A stretch of 64,000 nt of DNA from a virus. Below are positions 18,101 to 27,571 of this stretch, one piece after another. The stretch is taken from IMG/VR virus record IMGVR_UViG_3300038299_000353, positions 19,211-83,210 of that record; one strand, written 5' to 3'. The position numbers were made by a program, and so were the translations under genes. Under the pieces are notes generated by a model. It was not told where the DNA came from, did no database searches, and saw nothing but the letters and a program-made list of their open reading frames with translations. Each line of letters begins with the position of its first letter. Within the stretch, counting starts at the first letter, position 1.

Positions 18101-19711
18101 GTGAATTTTAATAATGCTAGTTTATTAGGTTTTAAAAAAACAAATCAATTCTTAAATTCCAATTTTAGATTCGGTTCAAGAGTTGAGTATGAGATAGAAG
18201 GGTATTTCATAGATCTTCAAAATGATATTGGTGTAAGCGGATTACTTAGCGCTTCTGAGTTTTTTAGAACTGGTCTTCAAGATTATCAGCCAATAATACT
18301 AAATGGAAATGACTTTGGAAAAGGCAGGGTATTAAGTTTTAGTAATAACGATGCAAACTCTTTACAGTACTCTACTTACAATCTATCAATCGAAGGCTTT
18401 CAATCTGGAAATTTAAGCAATCTTTCTGGCAAATATTATAGCGGATTAGCTCCCTTAGTAACTGGCAACACCATTTTAGAATCGCCATACCTGCTTGAGG
18501 ATTTTTCTGAAGATTTTAATATTAACAGGGACGGTGATCAATTTTCTTATACGCATAGTATAAATATTAAATATGCTAGTGGCGATGGAGTGATAATCAC
18601 CCCTATTCAAAGAGCAAAAGGTTTAGCTGCGGAAATTTTTCAAACAGTAGAAGCGCCCTTTGAGCTTTTAGATAGTTTTCCTGGACACAATTTTTTTACT
18701 GGGGCAATAGACGAGAAATTTAATGAATCCTACGATTTAGTAAACAACTCGGTTAGTATTTCTAGAAAATTTTCTACATATACTTCTGAATTTGAAAAAT
18801 ATTCAGTAAAGCACTCTCAGAATTTCACAAAGCAAACAGACGGGATAATCTCTGTTTCTGAAAATGGCTCAATAAAGGCAAAATCCTTTTCTATAGAAGT
18901 TGATCTATCAGAAGCTATAAAAAGTGAAATAAGCGGATCTTATGGTAGATGTAGTGAAATTTATCTAGCATATGGTAATTCCTCAGCTCTACCTTCTGGA
19001 GCCATTTCTACTTCTCAAAGTATTGATAATTTTGCTGGCGAGGCTAACTACACAATATCCTTTAACGATGCTGATTCTAATTATGGAGAAAATTATATTT
19101 TGAATTCAACACTCTCCATGCAAAGACTAGGAGACATTATGCAGATTTCTGAGGAAGCAAGTATATTGGGAAGAGGCGACTCTGAGGCAGAAAAAATGCA
19201 AAACTCTGTGAATGGCTACAATATAGAAAAAGAAAATATCTTTGGAAGATGTTATAGTTTTTATCAGGAGCAAGGTGGGATTAAAGATTTGAGCCTAGAG
19301 GATTGTTCTTATAATAAAAAAACGAATGGAAGTTCTATAGACTACGACTATACCTTTTCCGATGACTCTTCTCTGGTAAGCGGAAGAAGAGTTTCTATTT
19401 CGGTTAACGATGACGATTCAATTAATGCATTTGCTAATTTCTCCGCCTTGGGTGAGAAGCAATTTGTACAAAAAATAGATACTACAAGCCAGGGATCTAG
19501 AGACTTAAAAATATCTATAAACGGGCAAGAGGAAGATACGCTTTATGATCTTCTTGACCAGGCAAAGGGTGTAGCTAATGAGCATGTAAAGACCTATAAT
19601 GATACTTATATTGATGGCGCAACTTACCAATACAATTTAGAGAAAAATGCATTAGAAGTATCTGTAAAATATAAATTCAACAAACTGGTTAGGAATAGAG
19701 CTACATTATGA
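18101..19711 (+). CDS. Tail tip structural protein A
   Basis: A 536-residue protein read from a GTG at 18101, eight bases after the tape measure stop. It is acidic, Ser/Asn-rich and made almost wholly of predicted beta strands, with repeated blocks such as NYTISFNDADSNYG and DYDYTFSDDSSL. No helix-rich or catalytic region is seen. It has a similar size and style to the next gene, with which it is coupled by ATGA, suggesting an old duplication. Its position right after the tape measure suits a distal tail or tail-tip component, but the exact role is unknown. Confidence 0.6.
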   Translation: MNFNNASLLGFKKTNQFLNSNFRFGSRVEYEIEGYFIDLQNDIGVSGLLSASEFFRTGLQDYQPIILNGNDFGKGRVLSFSNNDANSLQYSTYNLSIEGFQSGNLSNLSGKYYSGLAPLVTGNTILESPYLLEDFSEDFNINRDGDQFSYTHSINIKYASGDGVIITPIQRAKGLAAEIFQTVEAPFELLDSFPGHNFFTGAIDEKFNESYDLVNNSVSISRKFSTYTSEFEKYSVKHSQNFTKQTDGIISVSENGSIKAKSFSIEVDLSEAIKSEISGSYGRCSEIYLAYGNSSALPSGAISTSQSIDNFAGEANYTISFNDADSNYGENYILNSTLSMQRLGDIMQISEEASILGRGDSEAEKMQNSVNGYNIEKENIFGRCYSFYQEQGGIKDLSLEDCSYNKKTNGSSIDYDYTFSDDSSLVSGRRVSISVNDDDSINAFANFSALGEKQFVQKIDTTSQGSRDLKISINGQEEDTLYDLLDQAKGVANEHVKTYNDTYIDGATYQYNLEKNALEVSVKYKFNKLVRNRATL

Positions 19712-21357
19712 CTCCAACTAAAATAATTTACGATAGCTTTGACTTTGGTGATCAACCAACACCATTCTTGAGTAGTCAGGAGAATTTTTTAAAGTATGGG
19801 GAAAACTTTGGGAGTGAGGAATCGTACTCTCTAAATGGTCAGCTTACTGGAAGGGACTTCAATGATCTTAGGTCAGAACAATTGAAGCTGATTAGCGGAT
19901 TTTCAAAAGACTTTGGAACTTTTATAGTTAAGGATTTTAAGCCTTATGAAGCAGAGGTAATGGTAAGGAGTGGAGTAAAGATTGATTCTATCGACTTCGG
20001 GCAAAGCAAATATAATAAAATTATTGATTATAATATTAGTTTTACTGCTTACCCAGTAGATTATTTTGGTGATAATTATGGAGTTATAGATCCAGCGGAG
20101 AGTTGGTCGTTTGAAGAAAGTGATGATGGGATAGTTTCAATTTCTCACCTCATAAGTGCAAGGGGCATAGAAACTCCTCAAGCCGATTCATATGACAAAT
20201 CATCTTCATTACAGAATGCAATAGACTACGTCAAACAAAGGACTGGATCTACTCAAACTTTCATTTCTCCTCATTTTATATGCAAGGATTCGGACTACTC
20301 TTTAAATTTAAATTCTTTGCAAGAAAGTATAGATAGAGTTCAAGGAACTTATAGTGTAACTGAAAGTTACTCTTCTGATTTGTATGGAAACTCTGGTATA
20401 TTAAGATATTCGGCAGATATAGACTCATCTATTGACGCTCCAAATTCTATCTCAATAAAAGGTAGATTAGAGGGAAGCATAGGTGATCCAATATCTATAA
20501 TTAGGGATAGATTTTTAACTTATGATTGGTTCTCTACGGCTAGTGAATTTCTGATAAACCAATTTGGTTCAGCATCTATTGGACAAAAGCCACTGCAGAA
20601 GAATATTACTGAAGACCTATTTAATAACTCTATAAACTTCTCATACTCATTTGGTGATGATGAATCTATACAGGATCAGGTTAGAGTTGATACAGACATC
20701 TCGATCAATAGTGGAACCTCTTTAGTATCCGTTTCTGTAGGAGGATCTGTAACATCATCTGCCGATAAGTCTGTAAGGTCTGGACTTATACAAAGCGCTT
20801 TTGAGGAGATAGATATATTCGATATAGCTAATGGAGAGTTTAATGCTTTTTTCGGAGGAAATGCACCAAAGTCTTTAAGCAATAGAGTTACTGCTGACTC
20901 ATTTTCAAGGGACTCTGATACATACGCTATAAATTTCGATCAGTCATTTGATAATAAAGACGCTCCAGAGGAAGTTTTTTTTAAGGAAGTGAATACATCT
21001 CTATCGTTTACTCCGTCTAAGATTTCTATAGCGTCAAGCCCACTTCCAGGCAAGGGTGGAGAATATGATACAATTGACTTGGAGGTTAAAAACAGAGCAT
21101 ATTTAGACATATCCTTAGATGCTATACTTGAAACTGGAAGTTCTCAGTCTATGGATCAATTGGTATCCTCATTGAAAGATAAGTCGAATGATATACTTAG
21201 CGAATATGGGCAGCTTCAATCTTTAAATTTAGAAGGAGTATCGATTGGTACTGGGGACCCACTATCGATAACTCTAAATTCAAGATACTCTTTTGAAAGT
21301 AATAATAATCTTTTTACGGCTCCCAACTATTCAGTTGTAAATGATTTTAAGGTTTAA
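19708..21357 (+). CDS. Tail tip structural protein B
   Basis: A 549-residue, beta-rich, acidic protein coupled to the previous gene by ATGA. The first 120 residues (FGDQPTPFLSSQENFLKYG onward) resemble the N-terminal domain of distal tail proteins in being a compact beta unit, and the rest repeats segments like NSINFSYSFGDDES and DTYAINFDQSFDNKDA that echo protein A. No enzymatic motif is seen. It is followed by a late box and the chaperone-like genes, so the tip unit appears to be these two genes plus the tape measure. Function is inferred from position. Confidence 0.55.
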   Translation: MTPTKIIYDSFDFGDQPTPFLSSQENFLKYGENFGSEESYSLNGQLTGRDFNDLRSEQLKLISGFSKDFGTFIVKDFKPYEAEVMVRSGVKIDSIDFGQSKYNKIIDYNISFTAYPVDYFGDNYGVIDPAESWSFEESDDGIVSISHLISARGIETPQADSYDKSSSLQNAIDYVKQRTGSTQTFISPHFICKDSDYSLNLNSLQESIDRVQGTYSVTESYSSDLYGNSGILRYSADIDSSIDAPNSISIKGRLEGSIGDPISIIRDRFLTYDWFSTASEFLINQFGSASIGQKPLQKNITEDLFNNSINFSYSFGDDESIQDQVRVDTDISINSGTSLVSVSVGGSVTSSADKSVRSGLIQSAFEEIDIFDIANGEFNAFFGGNAPKSLSNRVTADSFSRDSDTYAINFDQSFDNKDAPEEVFFKEVNTSLSFTPSKISIASSPLPGKGGEYDTIDLEVKNRAYLDISLDAILETGSSQSMDQLVSSLKDKSNDILSEYGQLQSLNLEGVSIGTGDPLSITLNSRYSFESNNNLFTAPNYSVVNDFKV

Positions 21358-21382
21358 CTATTTCACATACTAGTTAAATGTC

Positions 21383-21390
21383 TGTATATA
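21383..21390 (+). promoter_or_regulatory. Late-promoter-like box before 21400 gene
   Basis: TGTATATA begins 17 bp before the ATG at 21400. The stretch just upstream (TTTCACATA, then TTAAATGT) also occurs before the portal box near 2949-2973. Confidence 0.45.
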
Positions 21391-21399
21391 GATATAGGC

Positions 21400-21624
21400 A
21401 TGGAAGAAAAGGATTTTTATTATTTTGAGTTTTTGGGCGAAAGGTGTATCAAGCATTTGTTCAAGGACTTCCTTTATCAATTAGAGGATATACAGGAAAA
21501 GTACTCTATAGAGGACGACGATTTCGAAAAAATAAGAAATCGAGTTTTAGATAAGGGTAATGATACTATTCGTTTCTTTAGGGATCAGGGAGAGAATTAT
21601 ACGAAATTAAACTCAGGAGAATAA
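21400..21624 (+). CDS. Small acidic protein of the tail module
   Basis: A 74-residue, acidic, helical protein with aromatic residues at the start (DFYYFEFLGERC). It begins a three-gene run with tight spacing: the next ATG follows its stop directly. An SD-like CAGGAGA at its 3' end serves the next gene. No family is recognised. The pairing with the following genes suggests a tail assembly role. Confidence 0.6.
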   Translation: MEEKDFYYFEFLGERCIKHLFKDFLYQLEDIQEKYSIEDDDFEKIRNRVLDKGNDTIRFFRDQGENYTKLNSGE

Positions 21625-22365
21625 ATGAAAAAATTATTTAGTTTTAAGGAAAAGAATAAGGATAAGGATTACGAGTTCACGCTCAAGCAACCTAATAGAA
21701 CCGAGAGAGAGGAAATGGAGATTTACTACGCAGCCATGCTCTCAAAGTTAATGAACATGGGAGTTCAGACGAAAGCTTCCGTAGATAAGTATTATGCTGA
21801 TAATAGCGATACCGCTCTACCAAAGAAAGATCAGACTTATTATTTCAACCTGCAAAAGGAATTGGCAGAAAGTCAAGAAAAGCTGATTAGAGAAAAATCA
21901 AACTCTGAAAAGAAGTTTGAGCTTTACGCTAAAATTGTGCAGATACAAGAAGATATGCGTAAATTCACATCTTATTATTCTGCAATATATGATAATACGG
22001 CAGAGATTAAAGCCAGAGATAAGACTGTTGACTTCTGTATGTTAAATTACTCTTGTTTGGATGGAGATCCAATTTTTGATGTCGATGAAGAAGATTTTCA
22101 AAAAAGAGCTATATTACAATATGAGAAAGTTGACGATCTAAGGGCTGGAGATGAATCGGAATTTTGGAGTTCAGTTATCGATAGGTTTGTATTTTTGTTT
22201 ACAATATGGTATCTAGATCTCGCTCAGACGGAGGAGGAGTTTCAATCCTATTATGACTCCTACTTTAAAGAAGAGCAAGAGCCTTTGGAGGAAGCTAAAG
22301 AGGAACCTGCAGAAGAAGCTCAAGAGGAACCTTTAGAAGAAGTTTCGAAAAAAAAGGAGGGCTAA
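21625..22365 (+). CDS. Putative tail assembly chaperone
   Basis: A 246-residue acidic protein preceded by a good SD (CAGGAGA). Residues 15-60 (FTLKQPNRTEREEMEIYYAA onward) resemble a pattern I associate with tail-module accessory proteins of large phages. The middle is coiled coil, and the C-terminus is a Glu/Pro-rich tail with EEP repeats. It lies after the tape measure rather than before it, and no frameshifted extension is evident, unlike the classic gpG/gpT pair. The chaperone role is a guess from acidity, length and context. Confidence 0.4.
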   Translation: MKKLFSFKEKNKDKDYEFTLKQPNRTEREEMEIYYAAMLSKLMNMGVQTKASVDKYYADNSDTALPKKDQTYYFNLQKELAESQEKLIREKSNSEKKFELYAKIVQIQEDMRKFTSYYSAIYDNTAEIKARDKTVDFCMLNYSCLDGDPIFDVDEEDFQKRAILQYEKVDDLRAGDESEFWSSVIDRFVFLFTIWYLDLAQTEEEFQSYYDSYFKEEQEPLEEAKEEPAEEAQEEPLEEVSKKKEG

Positions 22366-23268
22366 TTGAAAGAAGAGTCGAAGCTTCGTTCAGCTCTTTC
22401 TGACATATTAAAAGGCTTCTCTTATTATAAAGATGAAAATTTTTATATTAAGCATTTGACTCTAGACGACTATGTAGATTTTGAATGTGAGTATGATTCT
22501 TTCTACGAAAATCTCAGGAAAAAGAAGCTACTAAATAATGAAGAGCTTTTAGCTCAAGCAAAGTCCAAGGATTTGTGGTCTAAGCAAGAGGATTATGAAA
22601 TTGAAGATTTAGAGCAACTAATAGATCATACTAGGCAAAGCTCTCAGAAGCTTCTTCTTCACTCTCAGAAGAAGATTCAACTAGATTATATTGACGAACT
22701 TGAGCAAAAATTGTTTATTTTAATTAATAAAAAAAATTCTTTTCTAACCCATTCTTGTGAAAGTATCGCCGACAGGAGATTGAATGAATATTATTTATTA
22801 AATAGTCTTTTTAAAGATAAACAATTTGAAGAACCTTTGCTTGGCGAAGACGAGAAGCAGGACCCGTCTTTAGATGTGCAAAAATACTTTAGAATACAGT
22901 CGGAATGTCTTAAAAATATTTCTACGGAAAGTATAAAAATGGTATCTACTAAAGAGTTTTTTACTTCTAGTTGGAGAATATGTAATAATGCTTTTGAGTA
23001 TTTCGGAAAACCGATTTGCAAGCTATCCTTCCATCAAACTAATTTAGCTAATTACGCGAAAACATTTACAACAATCTTTGAGAGGTATCCAAATATAAAA
23101 AGCGAAGATCCTGACGAAATTATTAGATTAGCAAATTCCAGGTCCAAGCTAGAAGAAGTGTCTGGCGGAAAAGATGTAGATGTGGTTGGCATGACGCATG
23201 AAGAAGCCGACAAGATGGGTATAAAGATTAAAGACAGATCTAGGCAATTTTCGCAGGATGCAGAATAA
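22366..23268 (+). CDS. Tail module protein, TTG start
   Basis: A 300-residue, helical, charged protein. The start is TTG at 22366, directly after the previous stop, with a textbook SD (AGGAGG) six bases upstream; no nearby ATG competes. It holds long amphipathic helices (for example EDLEQLIDHTRQSSQKLLL) and a few Cys, but no catalytic motif. Tight coupling to the acidic gene upstream suggests the two proteins act together in tail assembly. No family is recognised. Confidence 0.6.
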   Translation: MKEESKLRSALSDILKGFSYYKDENFYIKHLTLDDYVDFECEYDSFYENLRKKKLLNNEELLAQAKSKDLWSKQEDYEIEDLEQLIDHTRQSSQKLLLHSQKKIQLDYIDELEQKLFILINKKNSFLTHSCESIADRRLNEYYLLNSLFKDKQFEEPLLGEDEKQDPSLDVQKYFRIQSECLKNISTESIKMVSTKEFFTSSWRICNNAFEYFGKPICKLSFHQTNLANYAKTFTTIFERYPNIKSEDPDEIIRLANSRSKLEEVSGGKDVDVVGMTHEEADKMGIKIKDRSRQFSQDAE

Positions 23269-23272
23269 AAGG

Positions 23273-23279
23273 TGTAATA
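23273..23279 (+). promoter_or_regulatory. Late-promoter-like box before LamG-fibre gene
   Basis: TGTAATA begins 14 bp before the ATG at 23287. Confidence 0.5.
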
Positions 23280-23286
23280 TAAACAT

Positions 23287-25383
23287 ATGGGCTTAAGGGG
23301 CATAAACTACATTTATTCTGGAATATTAAAACTAGATACAGGCAACATGCCAGTATACTATGACTTTAATAATTTTAGTGATGAATTTTATACTCAGCTA
23401 GTCACACAGTCAGGAAGCCCCTTAATTACGCAAGATTCTTCTTTTATAGTATTAGAGGACGTCGATGTTTCAGGATACAATTCTGTAAACTTTGCTTCTT
23501 TTTTTATTGGGCAAGATATAAATATTTTAAGCTCAAACTCTGCTTCTATAATAGGAAACGTTGATAGCTTTACTGGAAATGGAAATTCTGGAAATTTTAA
23601 TTACGGATATTTAGAAATAAATAATCAACAAGATTTATTCTCTAGAGACTTTACCGTACTCTTGTCTCAGGATAAGCGTTATACTGGAGATGGAGTTTTA
23701 TTTTCTTGTTTTGACGACAACGTTATAAAAAGTGGATATTCTTTTGGGATAAATTCTGCAAATAAAATGTATTTTGAATATTTTGATAATCAAAATCAAA
23801 GATACGATATACAAACTAGCTTGTTGCAGCTATCAGATAAAAACTTAATAGGACTAAGAAAGTTCGATGACTCAATTTACTTTTTAGCTTATAATAATAG
23901 TACGAAATCTTTTGAGAGTGAAATCAAAAGTGTTATATCTGACGAGATTCTTCCTTGTAACAAATTTTTAATTGGTAGTGGGCAAAATCAAAAAAGCTAT
24001 TCTGGCTTTATGGACGATTTTGTATACTTAAATCAAAACATTTCAACTGTAGATGCAAACATACTTGCTTCTGGCTTTTGGTCGGACACTAAGAGTGGGA
24101 TTCCTTTCTTGATAGAGTCTGGAATTACTGGAGGAGTTAGTGGCTATGAATATAATTTAACTGGAGTAACTGGCATACTTTCTACAAGCAGTATTTTGAC
24201 TGGCACTGGATATACTACTGGTTACTCTGACATTTATCAATATGTTATTGAAACGGGAGTTATAGCATCTGGAGAAGAAAAGATAGAGTTCTTACAAAAC
24301 TTACCGCAGTATTGCGTAGGAAACGAAGAAGTTCCAATATATAGAAAGGTTGTTACATTAGATTCAACTGGCGTAATTGGGTTGATTCGTCAATTCTCTG
24401 GAACCGATGAAGTTATCAATGGAACGGATATATATCAAAACGTTAACATCACTGGGTTCTTGTCTAGTGGGTTAAGAGCTACTACTATTTTCAATACTGG
24501 AAACAATGACATTTCTGGACTTAAGAATGTTATGAGTGGCGACAGAAGAAGGCTTTCTGAGTATGGAATGAGCGAAATTACTTATCTTGGCGAGTATTTT
24601 GATCAATCGTTTGGTCAAGAACAGACTGGCATAAATAGCTTCAACTCTTTAGCTTTATATGAAAAAGAAGACGATTATTCTAATGAATTTAGAAATTTTA
24701 ATTTCTTAAATAAGACATCTCTTGCAAGCTTAGATGGGACTGGATTTTCAATTAATCAAGAGTATGATGGGTCCGAATTTAGAGTCTCTTCTAATGGTCT
24801 TTTGAGATTTTCAAACTCTACCATAACATCAGCTGGTCTAGAAAATTTTTATAAATCTGGTTCAATAGAACTAGGTAAGGTAATATTAAGCGGTAATAAT
24901 ACTGGCTCAAAAGTATTTTACGATGCTAATGACTTTGCAGTAAAAAGTGTCTTTAGTGGTAGCAATAATATAAGCGTACACGATAACTTGTTTTTCAAAA
25001 AAGGGTATAAGCTAGCGTCTGGATTGGATTATACTGGAGACGCAATTAACAACTCGTTCACCGCAATAAAAGCATCTGACTCAACTAAAGAAATTTTAGC
25101 TATTGGCTTTAGAGTTCAGAGTGGTCAACACCAGTCTAATGTTATACCATCTTCGGGGAAATTCTTTAGAGACTCCTCTACCAATTATTTTGGTAGGCTG
25201 AGACTGCGCCGTGATCTATATTTAGAGACTAGTGAATCTTCAGACCTAACATCTAATAAAAAGCAGCTTATTCCAAGCGGAGTAAAGTCTCTATTTGTTA
25301 ATAGAAATTATCAGAGCGAGCTATCAACTGGATCAGTATATAGATCTTATCTAACTGGAGCCAGTGGATTTTTCGATCTTTAG
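23287..25383 (+). CDS. Tail fibre or tip protein with LamG-like lectin domain
   Basis: A 698-residue protein. Residues about 30-265 look like a concanavalin/LamG sandwich: FTVLLSQDKRYTGDGVLFSC, then SGYSFGINSANKMYFEYFD, and the closing SYSGFMDDFVYLNQ, the common end of such domains. This fold binds sugars, so surface glycan recognition is plausible. The middle has a run of short TG and SG turns (SGITGGVSGYEYNLTGVTG), a style shared with the 1750-residue protein downstream, suggesting a fibrous beta repeat. It lies in the tip and fibre region after the tape measure. Receptor binding is inferred. Confidence 0.6.
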   Translation: MGLRGINYIYSGILKLDTGNMPVYYDFNNFSDEFYTQLVTQSGSPLITQDSSFIVLEDVDVSGYNSVNFASFFIGQDINILSSNSASIIGNVDSFTGNGNSGNFNYGYLEINNQQDLFSRDFTVLLSQDKRYTGDGVLFSCFDDNVIKSGYSFGINSANKMYFEYFDNQNQRYDIQTSLLQLSDKNLIGLRKFDDSIYFLAYNNSTKSFESEIKSVISDEILPCNKFLIGSGQNQKSYSGFMDDFVYLNQNISTVDANILASGFWSDTKSGIPFLIESGITGGVSGYEYNLTGVTGILSTSSILTGTGYTTGYSDIYQYVIETGVIASGEEKIEFLQNLPQYCVGNEEVPIYRKVVTLDSTGVIGLIRQFSGTDEVINGTDIYQNVNITGFLSSGLRATTIFNTGNNDISGLKNVMSGDRRRLSEYGMSEITYLGEYFDQSFGQEQTGINSFNSLALYEKEDDYSNEFRNFNFLNKTSLASLDGTGFSINQEYDGSEFRVSSNGLLRFSNSTITSAGLENFYKSGSIELGKVILSGNNTGSKVFYDANDFAVKSVFSGSNNISVHDNLFFKKGYKLASGLDYTGDAINNSFTAIKASDSTKEILAIGFRVQSGQHQSNVIPSSGKFFRDSSTNYFGRLRLRRDLYLETSESSDLTSNKKQLIPSGVKSLFVNRNYQSELSTGSVYRSYLTGASGFFDL

Positions 25384-25415
25384 TTTGATTAAGTTTAAAA
25401 TGGATTACAATTAAG

Positions 25416-25422
25416 TGTAATA
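25416..25422 (+). promoter_or_regulatory. Late-promoter-like box before hub gene
   Basis: TGTAATA begins 17 bp before the ATG at 25433. Confidence 0.5.
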
Positions 25423-25432
25423 AGATAAAGGA

Positions 25433-27559
25433 ATGGCGATAAGAAAAACAGACAAGGTTACTTTGAATGGGAGTACTTCAGCGTACGGTGGACTAATAAT
25501 TAGTGCATCTTATTCTATTGGCTTTGGGACGCAAGTCACGCAGTTAACATTAACTGTTTCGAGCGATGATGGCACTTATACTATAAGCGAAGATAGTTTG
25601 AATGTTTTTGATAGTGATAAGATAAGTCTAGGATCAAGAGAACTCAATATGGTTGCGATAGAGTACTCCATAGATAATAGTCTTAGTGGAAGAATTTTGA
25701 CCGTCACTTATAACGACAAGTCAATTCTACTTTTAGATAAAAAATTCGTTGCTTTATTGGGGAGAAATTTTGACGAAACGGCAACGGACGAGTCTTTAAT
25801 ACTAGTTGGCCAAGGATACTTTGCAGTAGAAGAATCGCAAGGCGAAGGAGATACACAATCGATTCCAGTAACTAGATCAACCTCCTCTCAGGATGCCAGG
25901 CAGCTCCCAGATTATTTATATAACCTTAAGGAGCTATTGGAAAAAATTCCAGGGAAAATTGCAAATATAAATACAGCTTTAGTCAGACATGATGATGACA
26001 TATTGAAGGACACTACTGGTACTTTAAGAAGCGTATTAAGTTCTTGGGGTTCCCTATATGGATTTACATTTTTTTTTAATGAGTCTGGTAAGATACAGTT
26101 TATAGATCTTACTGAAAGTATTTCTCCAGTTTTCCCTAACGGAGTTAACTTCATATCTGAAAAAAGCTCATTCTCATTGAGAGATACGATATCAAAAGGT
26201 CACTCCGTTTATTTCGGCAAGGCTGGTAAAGATATAAATGCTGGTGGCGGAAATCAAACAACTATTGGTGGAGGAGGCGGAACTACGTATGGGGAATTTG
26301 AAGAGACATCAGATACACAGATAACACTTTATAGGCCTACTGACAGGCCAGATCAGTATTGGGATAATCCAGGATTTGCTATAAATCTAGGCAAAGCTGC
26401 TGCGATAGGAGAGACTTTTTTTGCTTTCGCTGCTTTGTATTTGTGCAAGGAGTATACATCGGAATATTCAAGTGTATTTGGATATAGTGACGTCAATGTT
26501 TTGAGCGCTAACCAAAAAAAGGCTTTTGATCCAAAGGATGATTTATATCAGGATTATAACATAATCTCATATATTGAGTCAGATAGTTCCGATACGGTCA
26601 CAGTGGAAACTGTAAAGCAAAAATTTGCGCAATTCATGACCTACGAGAATAATCTAGCTAAAGCCCAATATCTTAGATACAATTGGGCTATTGGTGCGGA
26701 TTTAAAGTATGACATAGAGGATACGACTGAATATGTCAATGAGGATCGGAGTAGCAACGCTGAAGGTAATCATAGAATATATGCAACCGTTCCGTGGGAT
26801 TTGGCTTTCGACGTTTATGATAGTGTTAGCTCATTAAATTTAAATAAGTCTGTAATATTTTTAGAAGTAAGTAGTGCCGCTAGATACAGGGCTAGAAATA
26901 ACGGATATAATCCAAATTTGAAGTTTGCAGCAGTTCTTAAGAATATCAACTTCTCTAATATATTCTCAAGAATAAACTTTAAATACGAGAACAAACAGAC
27001 TCTGAGAGTGGAGGGTCAAAGAATCGATAAAAATGGCAACGTTGGTGGTGGGGGAGGAAACAACGAGAATTTTACATCTGCTGTAGAGGCACTAGCTTTT
27101 ACTCAGCCAAGTTATAGTTCTAATACAATTAGGACTGACGTCGATTTGGACACATCACCAAATCAAGTAGCGGGCTTATCAGACATACTTCGAGTAGAGG
27201 GCGACAATGTAAGGCTTGGTGATACTCCTAGAATAGGCGGATCATTAAATAATTATCCAAACTTGGGATATACTATAACGCAGAAAAAGATCGAAAAAAC
27301 TTTTACAATTAACAATATAGATGTACCAGGTTATACCTCTTCTATAGAAAAGGGACTACAAAGCGTAGATATAAGTATTAGTAGCAACGGCGTAAAAACT
27401 ACTTATACGATTGGCAATAGAAACTTTACTTTACCTAGTAAAGAATTACTAACTCAGCCAAGGGGTGCAGTTCTTGTCGGCAATCCAAATTCATCACCTC
27501 CAAAGAAGAATGTGTATTCAATAAAAAGTTCTTTAAATACCCCAAATAAATTCATCTAA
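25433..27559 (+). CDS. Putative tail hub protein
   Basis: A 708-residue protein with a beta-rich first third, a middle with glycine runs (INAGGGNQTT and GGGGGTTYG), and a C-terminal segment ending in VDISISSNGVKTTYTIGNR, a pattern I associate with hub or baseplate proteins of marine phages. Residues 1-330 could form the gp27-like ring that joins tube to fibre, with a tail-tip loop region. An SD-like AAAGGA lies close to the ATG. It is the second of three large tip and fibre genes. Hub function is inferred from context and the C-terminal pattern. Confidence 0.5.
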   Translation: MAIRKTDKVTLNGSTSAYGGLIISASYSIGFGTQVTQLTLTVSSDDGTYTISEDSLNVFDSDKISLGSRELNMVAIEYSIDNSLSGRILTVTYNDKSILLLDKKFVALLGRNFDETATDESLILVGQGYFAVEESQGEGDTQSIPVTRSTSSQDARQLPDYLYNLKELLEKIPGKIANINTALVRHDDDILKDTTGTLRSVLSSWGSLYGFTFFFNESGKIQFIDLTESISPVFPNGVNFISEKSSFSLRDTISKGHSVYFGKAGKDINAGGGNQTTIGGGGGTTYGEFEETSDTQITLYRPTDRPDQYWDNPGFAINLGKAAAIGETFFAFAALYLCKEYTSEYSSVFGYSDVNVLSANQKKAFDPKDDLYQDYNIISYIESDSSDTVTVETVKQKFAQFMTYENNLAKAQYLRYNWAIGADLKYDIEDTTEYVNEDRSSNAEGNHRIYATVPWDLAFDVYDSVSSLNLNKSVIFLEVSSAARYRARNNGYNPNLKFAAVLKNINFSNIFSRINFKYENKQTLRVEGQRIDKNGNVGGGGGNNENFTSAVEALAFTQPSYSSNTIRTDVDLDTSPNQVAGLSDILRVEGDNVRLGDTPRIGGSLNNYPNLGYTITQKKIEKTFTINNIDVPGYTSSIEKGLQSVDISISSNGVKTTYTIGNRNFTLPSKELLTQPRGAVLVGNPNSSPPKKNVYSIKSSLNTPNKFI

Positions 27560-27571
27560 AAATAAAAAGAT

